Notes: a model not told the origin generated them from the letters alone. A DNA stretch of 64,000 nucleotides from Nectonema munidae (GCA_030549495.1 JAUIRK010000897.1:766001-830000); one strand, 5' to 3'; shown: positions 41,787 through 54,509, numbered from the stretch's first letter. Numbers and translations are program-made.

Positions 41787-42706
41787 GTTAGTATTAATTA
41801 ATTAATTAATTAAGTTGTTTTGTGACGTTCGCACCCATCCTTTCGGATATCGTGGCCCGCCCGGAATGCTGAGTCCAAGTCTAACTGGACTTTCCATCCC
41901 AACACCAATCGGCCCTTGTTACAAAAGAATAGCTCTATTATATATAGTATTTTACAAGAATTTATGTGACAATATATAAATACAACTGAGAGAACGATAC
42001 AATCCTAACGCGAACGCTCCCAATTTGGGAAACAAACTTATTGTCTAGTGATAGCTTGATTACTAACCACGTAGAATCGCGTCGCTAGAGCACTACCTAA
42101 CCGTAAAAACCTTTGAATTCTTCAGAGGAAGAAAACCAGGGTAAAAAACCGGCATAACGGAATGTATCTTGTTCCTAAATAAAAGAATATGATTATAAAA
42201 GGTATATGCTACAAAAATAGAAGCGTTTGAAGGCATGCAATATCTTATATATTATTAATAAATAATATTTGATACATGTTATAGGGTTAAGAAAGATATA
42301 CATAATTTAAGGCATGCTAGGTTAGGAACAATCTACCCCTGGAATTTGACTCCATCCCTAAATGTCGTCCCTAGGATAAAAATGTTAGTAAAAGAGAAAT
42401 ATTAATATACTTGAACCTAAAAAAAATAAAATGTAAAAAATGTAGATAGTGAACTAAAGTTGATTATTTCAAACAAAACAATTTTTACAATTATAAACAA
42501 CCCTATACTTTGAAAGAAAATTTTTTTTTCTTATAAAATAAAATACTAATTTTATATGGTATAATTAATAAGATACCATTTTCATTAGGCTGTACAAATT
42601 TTATTTCAAAAATTCTTACTGATATAGGTTTTCTAGTGTATATTTATATGAATGAATAATTATAACAAAAGCTATACTAATGTTAAAAATACATGGTATA
42701 TATATA
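41787..42706. other. Spacer with AATT microsatellite and an unidentified GC-richer block
   Basis: (TTAA)n near 41795-41813, then 41.83-41.93 kb is GC-richer (GGATATCGTGGCCCGCCCGG) without coding potential. Nothing else is supported. Confidence 0.3.
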
Positions 42707-42708
42707 TA

Positions 42709-43304
42709 CAGTATCGCTTGATTTGCGCGGTTAATGAATCCCAGAGTTTTACCGCGTTAATCAAGTTAACCAATGAAAATAGTAGTTATAATTAATTATC
42801 AAACATATGATAAATAAATTTTTCTTCAAAAACTTTTTTTAATTTTATAGAAAATGAGTTAAAGAAATAAAAAAAAATGAAAATATATATTTTTATTAAA
42901 AAACTATATTTAATTTAACTGTGTTAACTTTTTTTCTTTCTTCCTGAACGTTGCGATAGCAATCAATTTGCTTGTCGATTCCACGACAAACATTCAAGCT
43001 TCTATCTTTTTGTGGGTCAATTTCTTTTATTTTTTCTTTCAATTTCATAATTCGTCTAGTTTTTTATTTGAAATTTCTTTTGGTTGTTCTTCTTCTTTTT
43101 CGTCTTCTTCAATATAGGAATTTTCATGATCTAGTAAAAGAAGTTCTTCATTACTTAAATCTTTTGAATGAGATTCTATTAAATCTCTAACATTTTCTGA
43201 TCCAATCATTGTAATTTTTTCAAAAACTTGATTAATATGATCATTGAAATCACAAATATGTTTCACATGCTCACGTAAAAGTTTTTGCCATACACCCTTC
43301 ATGC
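42709..43304 (-). pseudogene. Tigger (pogo superfamily) transposase C-terminus and 3' TIR
   Basis: CMKGVWQKLLREHVKHICDF, then ENVRDLIESHSKDLSNEELL and a glutamate-rich tail match the end of Tigger/Jerky-type transposases ('GVWKKLxxxxV...ELLxSHxxELxxEELxxL'). The terminal inverted repeat CAGTATCGCTTGATTTGCGC at 42709 sits next to TA. The upstream half of the same gene resumes at 44.66 kb. Confidence 0.8.
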
Positions 43305-44661
43305 AATTTTGTGTTACTTTTTTGATGGATAGACGCTTTTTTCTTTCGAATCATTTTTCTTCATCTCTAACGTTTCCTATTTTTAAAGGAGTTCCACAAG
43401 GTTCCATACTGGTACCTCTACTATTTTTGTTATATATTAATGATTTACCCATTTTCCTCTCTAACAGTTGCATACCCTATGTGTATGCTGATGATGTAAC
43501 CTTACTTTTTAAGTCTTCCAATTCTAAATTTGATTATAATGTTGTTAATCAGTCTCTCTATAATGTTTCTCTCTGGTCAAAAATGAACATGTTGTGCATA
43601 AATAATGATAAATCCAACTTTATAATCTTTTCTTCAACTTGCGTCAGAAACGATATGGCATTAAAAATTGGCGAGCATACTTTGATAAGATTGTTTGAAA
43701 TCAAATTCTTGGGAGTAATTCTAACTGAAAAACTTTCTTGGAATCTACACATTAGAACGGTTATCACAAAATTATCACGATATTGTGGAGTCTTCAACAA
43801 AATAGGTCAACTTATTTCTCCTGAAGTACTTAAAATACTTTATTATGCACATATATTTCCTCATATTAAATATGCAAACATATTATGGGGCAGTTCTAAC
43901 CATACACTGTTGCATAAAATCAATTCTCTTCAAAAAAAAGTTTTTTCTAATGTCAATAAAAGGCTTATCACAGAGGTACAGTACTTAAATGTTCATCAAA
44001 TTAATCAGCTTTCTTATGCAATGTTCTTTTACAACTCAGTTTATCTAATTGACAATATTTTCCCCGATACTTTTGTCAAAAACAATACTTTACATCCCTA
44101 TAACACTAGAACAAAAGATAATTATCATATATTTTTATCCAGAAATAATAGTTTTTTATCTAAATTAAAATATAAATGCACAATTTTCATTAATAAGTAT
44201 GTTTCTTTATTAGATATGAGCAGTCCACTTAAATTTAAGAAATCAGTTTTATCTCTGTTACATGCTTTATAATTCCTTTTTTTAGTATATTTTTATCCCT
44301 TACTTTCTATATCTAATGCTTTGGATGAAATATATATATATATATACTTTTCCCTGTTTCCTTATAAATATTGTGTCACATATAAAAATATTGCAATCTG
44401 TGTTTCACTTCGTATACACTCTATTATTTATATTTATATATATATTATAAATGATATGTAAAAATTTTTTATTTTTTATTCATGAGTTAATTTCTGAAAT
44501 TGTTTCAACTGAAGATCTTCCATCTCGACGGATTCACTTCCCTTTGGATTCCTTCAGAAGAACACGTTTATGATGCACTCCAAAAAATTTTTGTTTTTTT
44601 TGGCAACACTCGATTTGTTTTTTTGTCAATAAACTTTACTTTACTTTACTTTACTTTACTT
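43305..44661 (+). mobile_element. CR1/L2-like LINE, 5'-truncated, inserted in the Tigger gene
   Basis: An open plus-strand frame to 44272 encodes the second half of a reverse transcriptase: FKGVPQGSILVPLLFLLYIN, YVYADDVTLLF, KSNFIIFSS, IKFLGVILTEKLSWNLHI, then YYAHIFPHIKYANILWGSS and LQKKVFS. There is no RNase H. The 3' UTR ends with AATAAA and (CTTTA)n at 44632-44661, as expected of CR1/L2-group elements, which end in short repeats rather than poly(A). About 320 codons are intact, so it is the youngest-looking LINE here. Confidence 0.85.
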
Positions 44662-45045
44662 ACTTCTTTCCAAGATTCATGTACGTTTTCAATTGCCTCT
44701 TTTCCAATATTCTTCAAGAGTGATTGGGTTAAAATCAGCTGTTGTAGCTTTAATAGCATTAGCAAAGGTTCTTCGTAATATGCTTAAATGTTGCAATAGT
44801 TCCCTGGTCCATTGGTTGAAGCAGAGAAGTAGTATTTGATGGTAAAAAAATAACTTTTACATTTTTATTTATAGTATTTAACCAAGTAGGATGTACATGT
44901 GAGTTGTCTAATTTAAAAGAGCTTTGAAATCTAAGTTATTTTTTTGCAATATTTTTCAACTGTAGGACAAAAATAAAATTTAAACCATTCTTCAAACAAT
45001 TGAGCCCTCTTGTTTGATTTCCAAATTAATGGAAGAGAATTCAGA
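44662..45045 (-). pseudogene. Tigger transposase, catalytic part
   Basis: Minus-strand pieces: KSNKRAQLFEEWFKFYFCPT, then LDNSHVHPTWLN (second catalytic Asp in LDNxxxHP), then VKVIFLPSNTTSLLQPMDQG and, after a shift, AIENVHESWKEV. These are the DDE core motifs of Tigger transposases. The N-terminal DNA-binding part is missing, replaced at 45.05 kb by another repeat. Confidence 0.8.
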
Positions 45046-45047
45046 TT

Positions 45048-45175
45048 AGGGGTCATTCACAATTAACGTCAACACAGACTGGAAGGGAGGGGGTAGGCTT
45101 CAAGTTAACAAAAGGTGGACAGGGGGGGGGGGGGGGGGGGAGGGGGTTTGGAAAAGTTGACATCAATATTATATA
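45048..45175. mobile_element. GGGGTCATTCAC-type repeat end with long G run
   Basis: GGGGTCATTCACAATTAACG then GTCAACACAG, followed by a run of about 19 G at 45122-45140. Related start to the MITE at 7.56 kb; the right end is unclear. Confidence 0.4.
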
Positions 45176-45604
45176 TAGATTTCTCTTTTTCTCAGATCTG
45201 TAGATTTCACAGTATCTTCTGCAAATCATAAAATATTTATATATTTTATCTATACCTTGGCAAAGCTTCGGAGGCATTGCATATGCAAAGAAGCGAGAGT
45301 GAACTATATAGTATTTAATGTTAAAAAATTTTAACGCTTATAGCTTTCTTTGAAGTATTTGAAAACTCACAAAACTTTACAAAGCTGTCAAGATATAAAA
45401 ACTTTAACTTATATTAAAAGTTTGTTAAATAAAAAAAAACATTAAAAAAAAATAAAACCATCGTATCTCAAATGCAACGAACGTGGCAACTGGTGCAAAA
45501 TAACAGCGTATGTATTACAGTTTTTGCGATGATATTTTTTTTTATAGAACTGGCTTATTTTTATTTCCTCAGTTTCCTCGGTTTTTCTTGAATGATTGCA
45601 AATT

Positions 45605-45840
45605 TTTACAAAATTTTCGCGTAAACCTACTAAATGATTTATTGCGAATCTGAACGTGACATTTATTTTTTTTTATAAAAATCAATCAAACTTGTTAAAA
45701 ATTGATTGATATTTGACAGCTCATCTAAAAAATAAACTTTTAGCTTAAAATTAAATAATTAACTTTTAGCTTTACGTTTATTTTTAAAAAAAATAAACCA
45801 AACCTGTCAAAAAATTGATTGATATATGACAGCTCAACTT
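45605..45840. repeat. Dispersed repeat, copy 2 (other copy 2.89-3.11 kb)
   Basis: Same motif order as copy 1: TTCGCGTAAACCTACTAAAT, GCGAATCTGAACGTGACATT and AAAATCAATCAAACTTG. In this copy the CAATCAAAC...TTGACAG block is duplicated (45.68 and 45.78 kb). Confidence 0.6.
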
Positions 45841-46840
45841 AAAAAAGAACCTTTTAGTTTAAATGGTTATACAAAGTTTTCTATTTATATACACCCGTTT
45901 TCTTGTATACTGAATACAATGGTCACGTTTATTAACATTTTTGATTAATTTGTGACTTTTTTAAAATCGTGGTATGTTTGCGGTCAGATATATTGTACTG
46001 ATTTTTGAACGATTTGTTTTCATGCTATTCTCCAAAGACTATATTCAAATTCTTAGTCATTTTACAAATGAATTTATTTCTCTTTGAAGTTTAGATTTTA
46101 TTTGGAATCTATAATAAAACAAATTTTTTCATTATCAAAATTTCCAATGAGGCATATTAATTTTGATACTCATCATTATATTATAAAATTGATTCATATA
46201 TTTATGTGCAAAAATTTTTTTTTCATTTTTAGACTATAGAATGAAAATTACACTGTGAATTATATTTCAACTGGAGTTTGCATGATTACATCATGTTTTT
46301 TAAATATTATGTATAATTTTTTCGAATTTTTTCAAACTTTGAATATTCCATTTATATGTGCATACAGATATGTAAAATTTGGTAAGTTTCTACTTCGGAG
46401 GAATGAAGTTATAACTTTTCAAACTTTCTTACATTTGTATATATAAAGTAGGCTCAATCTTCTTCAGAAAATGCCATCCAAATTTTGCCAAGGTAACGAT
46501 GTATATATTGAGAAAAATTATATAGAACTTATACACTTATAAGAGGCATCATCACTGCATATTTATCTGTGAGAGGTCGAAATTTAACTATTGACCGTTT
46601 GTTATAGAGCTAGTTGATTGGCTGTATAAAAAAGGATTAATTATAGTCGGTACAATAAACACAAGAAGAAAAGGTATTCCGCAAAGTATAAAAAGTTTAG
46701 ATAATAGAGATGAATTTTCTTATAAGTTTTGATGGGATATAGTTAGAGAATCTTTATCAATCCATAGTTATGTAGTATTTTTTAAATCAAAAGCAAAGTT
46801 TTGACCTCCAGACCCCCCATTTTAGGAATTACAGTAGACG
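45841..46840. other. AT-rich spacer
   Basis: No supported gene or repeat. A 63-codon plus-strand frame at 46255 has no recognisable similarity. Confidence 0.35.
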
Positions 46841-46847
46841 ATGAAAA

Positions 46848-47030
46848 AAGTAAACCTGCAATTTTTAAACAGTACGATTTTTTCAAAAGTCGACGGATAT
46901 AGTCGATCAGAGAATAAGAAATTATTCCACAAATAGAAAACCAAAAAAATGGACAGTAGCGGCTTTTTCTTATCTATTACATACGGCAAGAGTAAATTCA
47001 GGTACTATTTTTGCTTTTAATAATTTAACC
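46848..47030 (+). pseudogene. piggyBac scrap, same family as 13.64 kb
   Basis: The DNA matches 13660-13840 closely (AATTTTTAAACAGTACGAT, ATATAGTCGATCAGAGAATA, GGTACTATTTTTGCTTTTAA), covering the DIVDQ/YSTNRKTKK segment with small deletions that break the frame. Confidence 0.7.
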
Positions 47031-47049
47031 TTATAAGTATACATGCGAA

Positions 47050-48600
47050 CTAGTAAGTTAGAGGTGTAATGTAAATAGAGGTGTAATCATTCGTATTTGA
47101 TGGAAAAGAAAGTTTGTGTATGTAAGGTTCATTGAGAGAGAAAAACGTCGTAAAAGGAAGAACATAAAACGTAAAGTAGGTTTGACCAGCCAAGGGTGCA
47201 ATGATTAGTGTTGATATGCAGTATGTTTAGCATAAAAAGTTTTTGATTGTTAGAATGTGCATCGCTTAGGTTTTTGTTGTGTTGTATGCGAAATGGACAT
47301 TTGTCATATGTAGAGGAGTGGTTTTGATGACAATGGGAACAGGACAGTTTGGAGGATTCATTAATAAAAATACATGTGGTGCTAGAATGGCCTCTGTTGT
47401 CGTAGTCTTCACAATGTGGCGATGTGCCTTGCATTTTGGTTTGAAGTGATTAAATTTGAGGCACGTTTCTCATTGAAAGAGGACGCGGTTTGAAGATCTT
47501 AGGTTGGAGAATGGTATGGTTGAGGATGAATTTAGGGTTATGGCAAAGGTGCTTAAATAAGGTTTTTGAGGATGTTTCAAAGGTTATAGTATAGGAGTAA
47601 AGTCCCTTTTTGACTAATTGTTTGATTGAGTTTATTGAACCCAACTCTTTCAGGAAAAAGTTTTCTTGTGAAAAGTGTGTAGGGATATTCTGGATGGGGA
47701 CATCTATGGAGATACCAGAGAGAACAAAACGAAGAAGGATAGGTGAAACTCCTTTAGTAATGATGCCGTTTTTGAAAGAATTAATGGCCATTTGTTTTGT
47801 GTATTATTATCAAATTGAAAAAGAAGTGAGCCAGAGGATGAGCTTCGAGTATTTTTAATGTTGATGGGTTGTGTCTTTGGCCCATATTTTTAATTTCTTT
47901 TTTGAAGATGGTCTTATCAGATCTATTTTCAGAGGGTTTTGTTGGCATAATCATTATGGACAATTTAGGGTCGAGTAACTTTTTTGGTTTTGGTAATGAG
48001 TGAATAGATGAAGATGTGATGTATGATGGATTTGGTTGTGCGATGTAGATTGCGCAGGTCATGATTGAGATTTAGTGTTGAAAGCTTGCATATATGTTAT
48101 AGTCGGTTAGGGTCTGCGTGAGCGTTATGAGAAAAACTCGCAAGTTTTTCGATTTTATCTGAGTGTCAGCAGAACTTGTTTTTAATTTGTGTAGAGTAAT
48201 GAGATGTTCTGCGGGGAGTGTGATTTCAGAGATAAATTGATCAAAGAGATCTGTGATAATTTGGGAGGAAGTGCGAGATGATATGGAATCATGTCTAGAG
48301 CGTTTCATTTGTGAGGTCATGGATATGACGAGATGTAGTGGGTTGGTGTGGGATTAAAAGTGTTATGCTGAAAGTGTATGCTTGGGGTTGTGAAAGATAT
48401 ACTGAAAGTTATGGTAAAATGTATAAATAAGTCAAGTAAAACAAAAAAAATAAAATAAAGGGGCTTGCAACAGAGAAAATCTACTTTAAAAAAAAGATTA
48501 GCAAAAAGTATGATGATAGGAATTAGTTTTTGAGCAAAAACTTTGAAAAAATATTAGAGTTGTAGAAAATCGCCATTTTTAGAAAAACATAAAAAGGAGG
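47050..48600 (-). mobile_element. I-like LINE, second copy: 5' part only (ORF1 and start of endonuclease)
   Basis: Minus strand from about 48.32 kb: MTSQMKRSRHDSISSRTSSQ, later SPILLRFVLSGISIDVPIQN. Then come CCHC-knuckle pieces (CEDYDNRGHSSTTC and CSHCHQNHSSTYDKC). It ends with KLFMLNILHINTNHCTLGWS, which matches LHMLNFLNININHSKTAWDN at the endonuclease start of the neighbouring LINE. The sequence then stops, beside a piggyBac scrap. Frames are broken. Retention of the 5' part with loss of the 3' part is unusual for a LINE. Confidence 0.7.
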
Positions 48601-48645
48601 CTCGGTAATAATGTCAATGCGAACTATTTAAATCATGATTCAAGA

Positions 48646-51600
48646 GTAGGTAGGTATGGAGATTTCTAAGCACTTTCCAGCTGGAGCTGATATGCTTGCA
48701 AGTCTGCTGGAATTTAGTCTTCAAAGTGTAAGTTTAGTCTTTGTGGGTCTTTCTGCAATAGAAAAGAAAATTTGGAAGATTTTCATGGCTGTAGACACTA
48801 GACTGTTTTGTAGAATGTATGGGTAAGTGATAATAATGCCTTATTGTTATTGGATATTTGGGGGAGGATTGAGTGGTTTGCAGAGAGTATTGGTTCGATT
48901 GTGGTTATGAGAAGAGAGAGATGTTTGATGAGTAATGGGTGTTGTAGAAGATCATGCAGAGGGGATGGAATATCTTTAAAAAAGTAGCGGCTTTTTTCAA
49001 GGAGTTGGTGTCGGTGAGAATGAAAAATTGGACAATAAATGAGAATATGTATAGGTGTTTCAATGTACGAACAGCTAAAACGACAGAAAAGGTTAAAGTT
49101 TGAATTTGAAGAAGTATGCATTACAAGGGCAATGGGATGAGAGCCAGCGAATGATGTTCCGAGGGAGTGAGTGAAAGTGTTTGTTTAAAATGAGTTGTGA
49201 TAATGGCATAGATGTAGGAAGTGATGTGATGGTTGAGTCAATAGATTGTTGCCACTGCAGTAGTGTAGAGTTAGTTATTGTGTTTGTAAATGTGGAGATG
49301 GGTAGAGAAAATAGAGGTAGGATTTTTGATTTTTGATTTTGCAACGTAATCGACAAGGTAGTTTTCGAAACAGCTGGAATGAGCTGGGTACCAAACGATT
49401 TTTAATTCAAAGTGATTAGATAGGTGAATAAGTTTGCTTGCTAATCTATATGTTGAGTGTGAGATATTGTTTTCAACTTTTAGGTTATTTATTAAATTTT
49501 GCGAGTCTGTGAAAAAAGTGATATATTTGAAGGAGGTAGAAAAGGAAGTTAGGTTATTAAGGAGTATGTTGCAGGATAGTAATACTGCGTGAATTTCTGT
49601 TTCGTGTGCAGTGATTTCTGGATCTAGGTTTGTGTGTTGGATAAGGAATGGTTTTTTTTGTGTTTTGTAGGAAGAATTTTCATGCAGCTGAAGAGCACAA
49701 AGTCAGTGAAAATTGAAAGCGAGCTGATAGTATTTGTTGTACGTTGGTGAGCTATAGAGTTTAGGGCAAGATATCTATGGTGACAGATGTTAGTGGTGTA
49801 AGGAGGAGACGAAGAAGGGTGAATGAGCTCAATTGGGTGATTTAATGTTAGCACTTGATAAGATGTTTTGTTAGGAGCAAACTGAATTAATAAGGAATTG
49901 TAGTACTGCAGTGATTGGGATGTTTGTGTTGTGTATGGATTGGTGAAAGGATGTGGTGAGGGTGTAGAGCAGAAACTTATTAGGTAATTTTTAAGAAGCG
50001 TTTTCTTTAGATTGAGATGGAGGGGTAGCGTGTTAGTGAATAATTCCAGTTTTGTAGTTGGTGTAGTGTGATAGGCATTGGTGATAGAAAGGAGACACAT
50101 GCGATGAATTTTATTAAGATGAGTAAGGGATGACTGATGTTTCAACTCTGAGCCCCATGAAAGAATTCCATATTTGAGGACACGGAAAATGAGACTTTTA
50201 TAAATGAACTTTGTGATTTATGGAGAAAGTCCCCATTTGTAAGAAATTGCGTTGAGAGAAAAGAGTTTTGACTAATTTTTGTGAGGTGTTTTGAAATGAG
50301 TAGAGAATTTTAATTTGAGTTGGAAAGTGAGCCCAAGATATTTTACTTGGTTCTGTGGATCTAATTTGTTTGTTGTGTTATGTTGCAAGGGTAAAGGTTT
50401 AATTCGCTTTGAATAGGATTTGTTTTAGTAGGGAAAGAGATTGTTTAAGGTTTTCGTTTTGCTCAGAACTAGAAAAAGAGAAAAGAAAGTTGTCGGAATA
50501 TCCCTGAGAAAAGTTGGAGTTGTTGTTTATAAAAGCAAGAAGGGGGTTGATTAGTATTAACAAAAGTAGGTCAGATAAGCTGCCACGTTGAGGAGTAGAG
50601 AGAGAGAGAGCTCGCGAATATATGAGTTGTTTTTTGAATTAGAATTAGAATGCGATGGCTAAGGTAATTGTGTATGAACCTTATCATGTATGTGGGGTAG
50701 GTGTTATCTATGAGGTTGTTAATGATAGCTGGGTTCCAGGCAGTGTTAAAAGCATTCTCGTTATTTAGGAATAAAGTTGAGGCTATTTTATGATTTTTTT
50801 AGTGCAGATTCGAAGTTAAACGTAAGGCGAGAAAGTGCTAATTCTGAGTTTTTGTTGGGAAGATAGGCCAATTGGTTAGCGTGAATGAGTCGATTTTTTT
50901 TAGCTATAATGTAGCAATCTCTTCCTGAGAATTTTCTCTAAAATTTTGCCTATTGTCGGTAAAAGAGATATGGGGCGCCAATTTTTATGTTATTGGGATC
51001 TCGATTGGGTTTAGGAATCAAGATTAATTTGCTAATTTTCCAAATATTGGGAAAGTAGCTTAGTCTTAAGCAACTGTTGAATAATTGAAGTATGTCGGGA
51101 TAGATAATATGGTATGCTTTGCGAACGTGTTTCATGGATATGTGGTCGTAGCTGCATGCTAGTTTGGGTTTAAAGATGTTTACAGCGTTGCTAAGTTCTG
51201 TAATGGTGATTTGTGGAAAATCAAAGGTGTTGGTATTACGGAAATATGATTGAGTTTTCAGTCTTATGATGGAATTGTGAATGTTGTCGGTTATAAGTGA
51301 ATCGGATGGAAAAAGTGAAGTAAGAAAGGAGGGGTTCAAGTGTGATGTTTCAGTATTGTTAGCTGGAAGCATAGGGAGAGGTAAGGGAGATGAGAATTTT
51401 TTATTGGTGATTTTATGAATAGTGCTCCATGGGTTGGACGGAGTTTGAGTGGTGAATTTTTTCCAGGCTTGTTTTTTAGCTTTATTGATTTCTTTTTTGT
51501 ATGAGTTTTTCAGTTGGAAGTGATGTTGAATGTTATCATGTGTGTTTATTTTTCTTATAAGTTTTGATGAACGTTTGAGTTGGTGTTTTAGGTTGTTCAG

Positions 51601-53500
51601 GTGGGAGTTCCAGAAATAGGCGTTTTTGCGTTTTGGAAATGGGTTGTTTGGAGTAGAAGTTGAAATTGTTTTGTTGAAGGATATGGCTGATTTCTCTAGT
51701 TCAGATGTTGTATTGGTTTTCATTTCGGTATTGGATAGTTTGGATTGTAGGGTTTTTCGGAAAGCTGTCCAGAAAATGTTTTTGCCAATGGCGTGGTTGT
51801 GTTGGATCTTTTTGTGTACATTAAGGTTGGCTTGGAAAGATATAAACGAGTGGTCTGAAGCTGAGGGTTTGTCACAAATCTTCCAATTTTTTATTATTTT
51901 AATGGTTTCATTTGAGATAATGGAACGTCATTGTGGGATTGATATATTTGGTCTAAGTGTTTTCGTTGAAAAGTTGGCCATGTGTTAGAATCAGCTATAG
52001 TGAGGTTATGAGCAGAAAGGAAATTGAGGGTTTGCAAACCACGAAGATTTTGTTTTGTATCCCATAAATATGAGCGTGCATTTATGTCTGTAGAAATAAT
52101 GAGGAAAAAACTTTCGTTAATGTGGTTTTTTATTTGGGTCAATACGTTATCAAAACAATCAAGAATGGGATGTAAAGAAGAGGGTTGTGTGTAAAGAGAA
52201 GAGAAGATTAGTGGCGTCGTAGTGGCGTGGATAAGAGTGAAGATGTAGTTAGAGTTAGAAATTTGATATAATGGTGTATTGAGAATGGATGTTTTTATTA
52301 TGATGCAAGCGGAATTTTCGTCTAAAGGGGGTATGTGTATGAGTTTTAATTAGTCAAGCAGGTTAGGCATTCGTGTGTAGGGTTCGTTGATAGATATTAC
52401 ATTGTATTGTTGAGAAAGAATTATGTTAATAAGGTTATCCCATGCGGTTTTTGAGTGATTTAAATTGATGTTCAGGAAATTTAACATGTGTAATTATCTA
52501 TAGTTTTAGTGTTGCGCTAGAATTGAGTTGCTGTGATTAAAACTGCATGTTTTAGATGTTGCGATATGTGGTAGTTTGCAATTGATAAATGTGGTCTTGG
52601 TTGAATCGTTTGAGAGTGTACAAGATGAATGTCCTCGGTTGCCGCAGTGAGCCCAGTTTGGGGATGAGGCATTTCATTTTTGTTTCAAGTGACCGTATTT
52701 AAGGCAATTTTCACATTGTTTTGTTCTTTGTTTAAAAAGATTTAGGGTTAACAAATTATATCCTAGGAATACATTTGGTTGATTACGGAGATATTGAAAG
52801 AGTTCAGGATTGTTTGGCTCAATTAGTACAGTGTAGGAGAAAGTTCCTGCATTGCCTAGTTGGATGGGGTTTACTAATTTTCCCATACTGTTGATGTTTT
52901 CATTTTGTTCTTCTAATGTGGCTGTAAGATCATCAATATTAATGTCTTTAGGTATACTTCTTAGTATAAATTTGGGTATTGGAGTGGGTAAACGTTGACG
53001 CTGTTTTTTAAGAGAGAGGATTTAGCTGACGCTTTTTGTTGTGAATTTTTAAATTGAAAGTAGATAGTCTCTGTATGTGAGGATCTGGTTTTAGTGATAG
53101 AGAGGGAGTTACTTTTCGTTTCAAGACCTTTAATAACTTGTTGGCGGTGAAAGCCTTTTCTTTCTGAGATTTGATATTGTTGGGTGGCGAGATTTTTAAA
53201 GTAAGGTTAGGTTCTAGATGTTTTTTGATCGAGGGGGTGTTGGTACTTTTCATATTGGGTGTAGATGTTGGGGCTGGCATTGTTTTCTGTTGGGAGGAAG
53301 ATACTGATAAGGATTTATTACTAGCACTAGCATAATATTCTTGTAATGTGGCTGATTCTAATATAGGACTTTCAAAAGTTTTAATGAAATAATAAATGTA
53401 TGTAATGGTTGAATGCGGGTAGATAACTTGTTTATCATCTCCAACCTGTATACTGGAATGGTTTCTATTCCATAGTTTGATATGTGTATGTTATGATACA
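48646..53500 (-). mobile_element. I-clade LINE, nearly full length, frames broken
   Basis: Minus-strand order: ORF1 from about 53.28 kb, with RNA-binding segment and zinc knuckles (CENCLKYGHLKQK, HCGNRGHSSC). The endonuclease is at about 52.5-51.9 kb (INININHSKTAWDN, ISINEPY, STDINARSYLWD, FQRKHLDQIY). The reverse transcriptase is at about 51.75-50.2 kb (KISKLILIPKPNRDP, LLILINPLLAFINN, YSDN at the YADD site). RNase H is at about 49.65-49.3 kb (ETEIHAVLLSCN, FFTDSQNLINNL). A C-terminal finger-like block is at 49.15-48.8 kb (SHCPCN, YIETPIHILIYC). The RNase H, CCHC ORF1 and endonuclease layout is that of the I/R1-like group. Several stops and shifts. The 3' tail (AAAGTGCTTAGAAATCTCC, then TACCTACC) ends at about 48646; the 5' end is not exact. 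Confidence 0.82.
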
Positions 53501-54505
53501 AATGATTTGGGAGACTGGGTCAACTTTCTGTTTATGTTTTGCTAGGTGTAAAATTTGATATACTTCATTTGGGCAGGCGATTTTACAAAAGTAAATTTTT
53601 GCAATTTCCACGATTAAAATAAAGTAAAGGCTTGATTTTACTAAAATTTAATTTAGTATAGAAAATATAGTTAATAGAGGATAATAGTCACATATATTTT
53701 GATGTTATAATTTATAATAAATTCATTTGTTTTTAGATTAAGTATTTTTTATCTTGTTTTGTCCCAAATAATGTCAGCTCTTGATTTAGAAAAAGGTATA
53801 ATTCATATCTTATTTATAATAAAATATCTATGATTCCATCTTCTAAAAAATAAAATGAATTAATTTGCATAGGCCTTAATTTGCATTCCTTTTATAGTGA
53901 ATATTTCGCTAATTATAAAATATTCTTTTTTTTTCGAAAAAAGAAATTGAGATATTTTATCCATATATGTGGAGTCGGTACATAGGAGTGTCCAAGTGGG
54001 TATGAATGTTCTTAAAAAATATCAGTTTGAATTATGAAATCTGATGGTGCATAATTTAAATACGATTAGTTATTAATTTGTTTGTATATTGTTTTTTAAA
54101 ATAAATTTTTTTATAATAAACTGAAAAAATTCCAGTGGGAAAAGTTTTTTTAATTTTTAGAAATCTTGTTTTAATTTTTTTGTTCTCATAATTATGCTGC
54201 CAAGCATTATACATGAAAAGTTCTTGCCGACTTTTGAAGATTTTGACAATTGAATTTAATAAAGGCTGTTAAATTCTCGCTCGGAATAATTTTAATGACA
54301 ATGAAATTTTGCCTTATTTATGTTAAAAATTTTGCATTGGAGTATAAAGAGCTTAAATTCTTTAACTAAGAATGATAAAAAAATTAAGTTTAAATAAAAC
54401 AAAATTGATATTTAACAGTTTATTAGAAAATAATTAAAAAGACGAGTTTAACTAGATTTTTATGATATCTAACATGTTACACTGTCTAACTTAGAACATT
54501 TTTGA
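53501..54505. other. AT-rich spacer
   Basis: No recognised feature. Confidence 0.35.
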
Positions 54506-54509
54506 TGGC

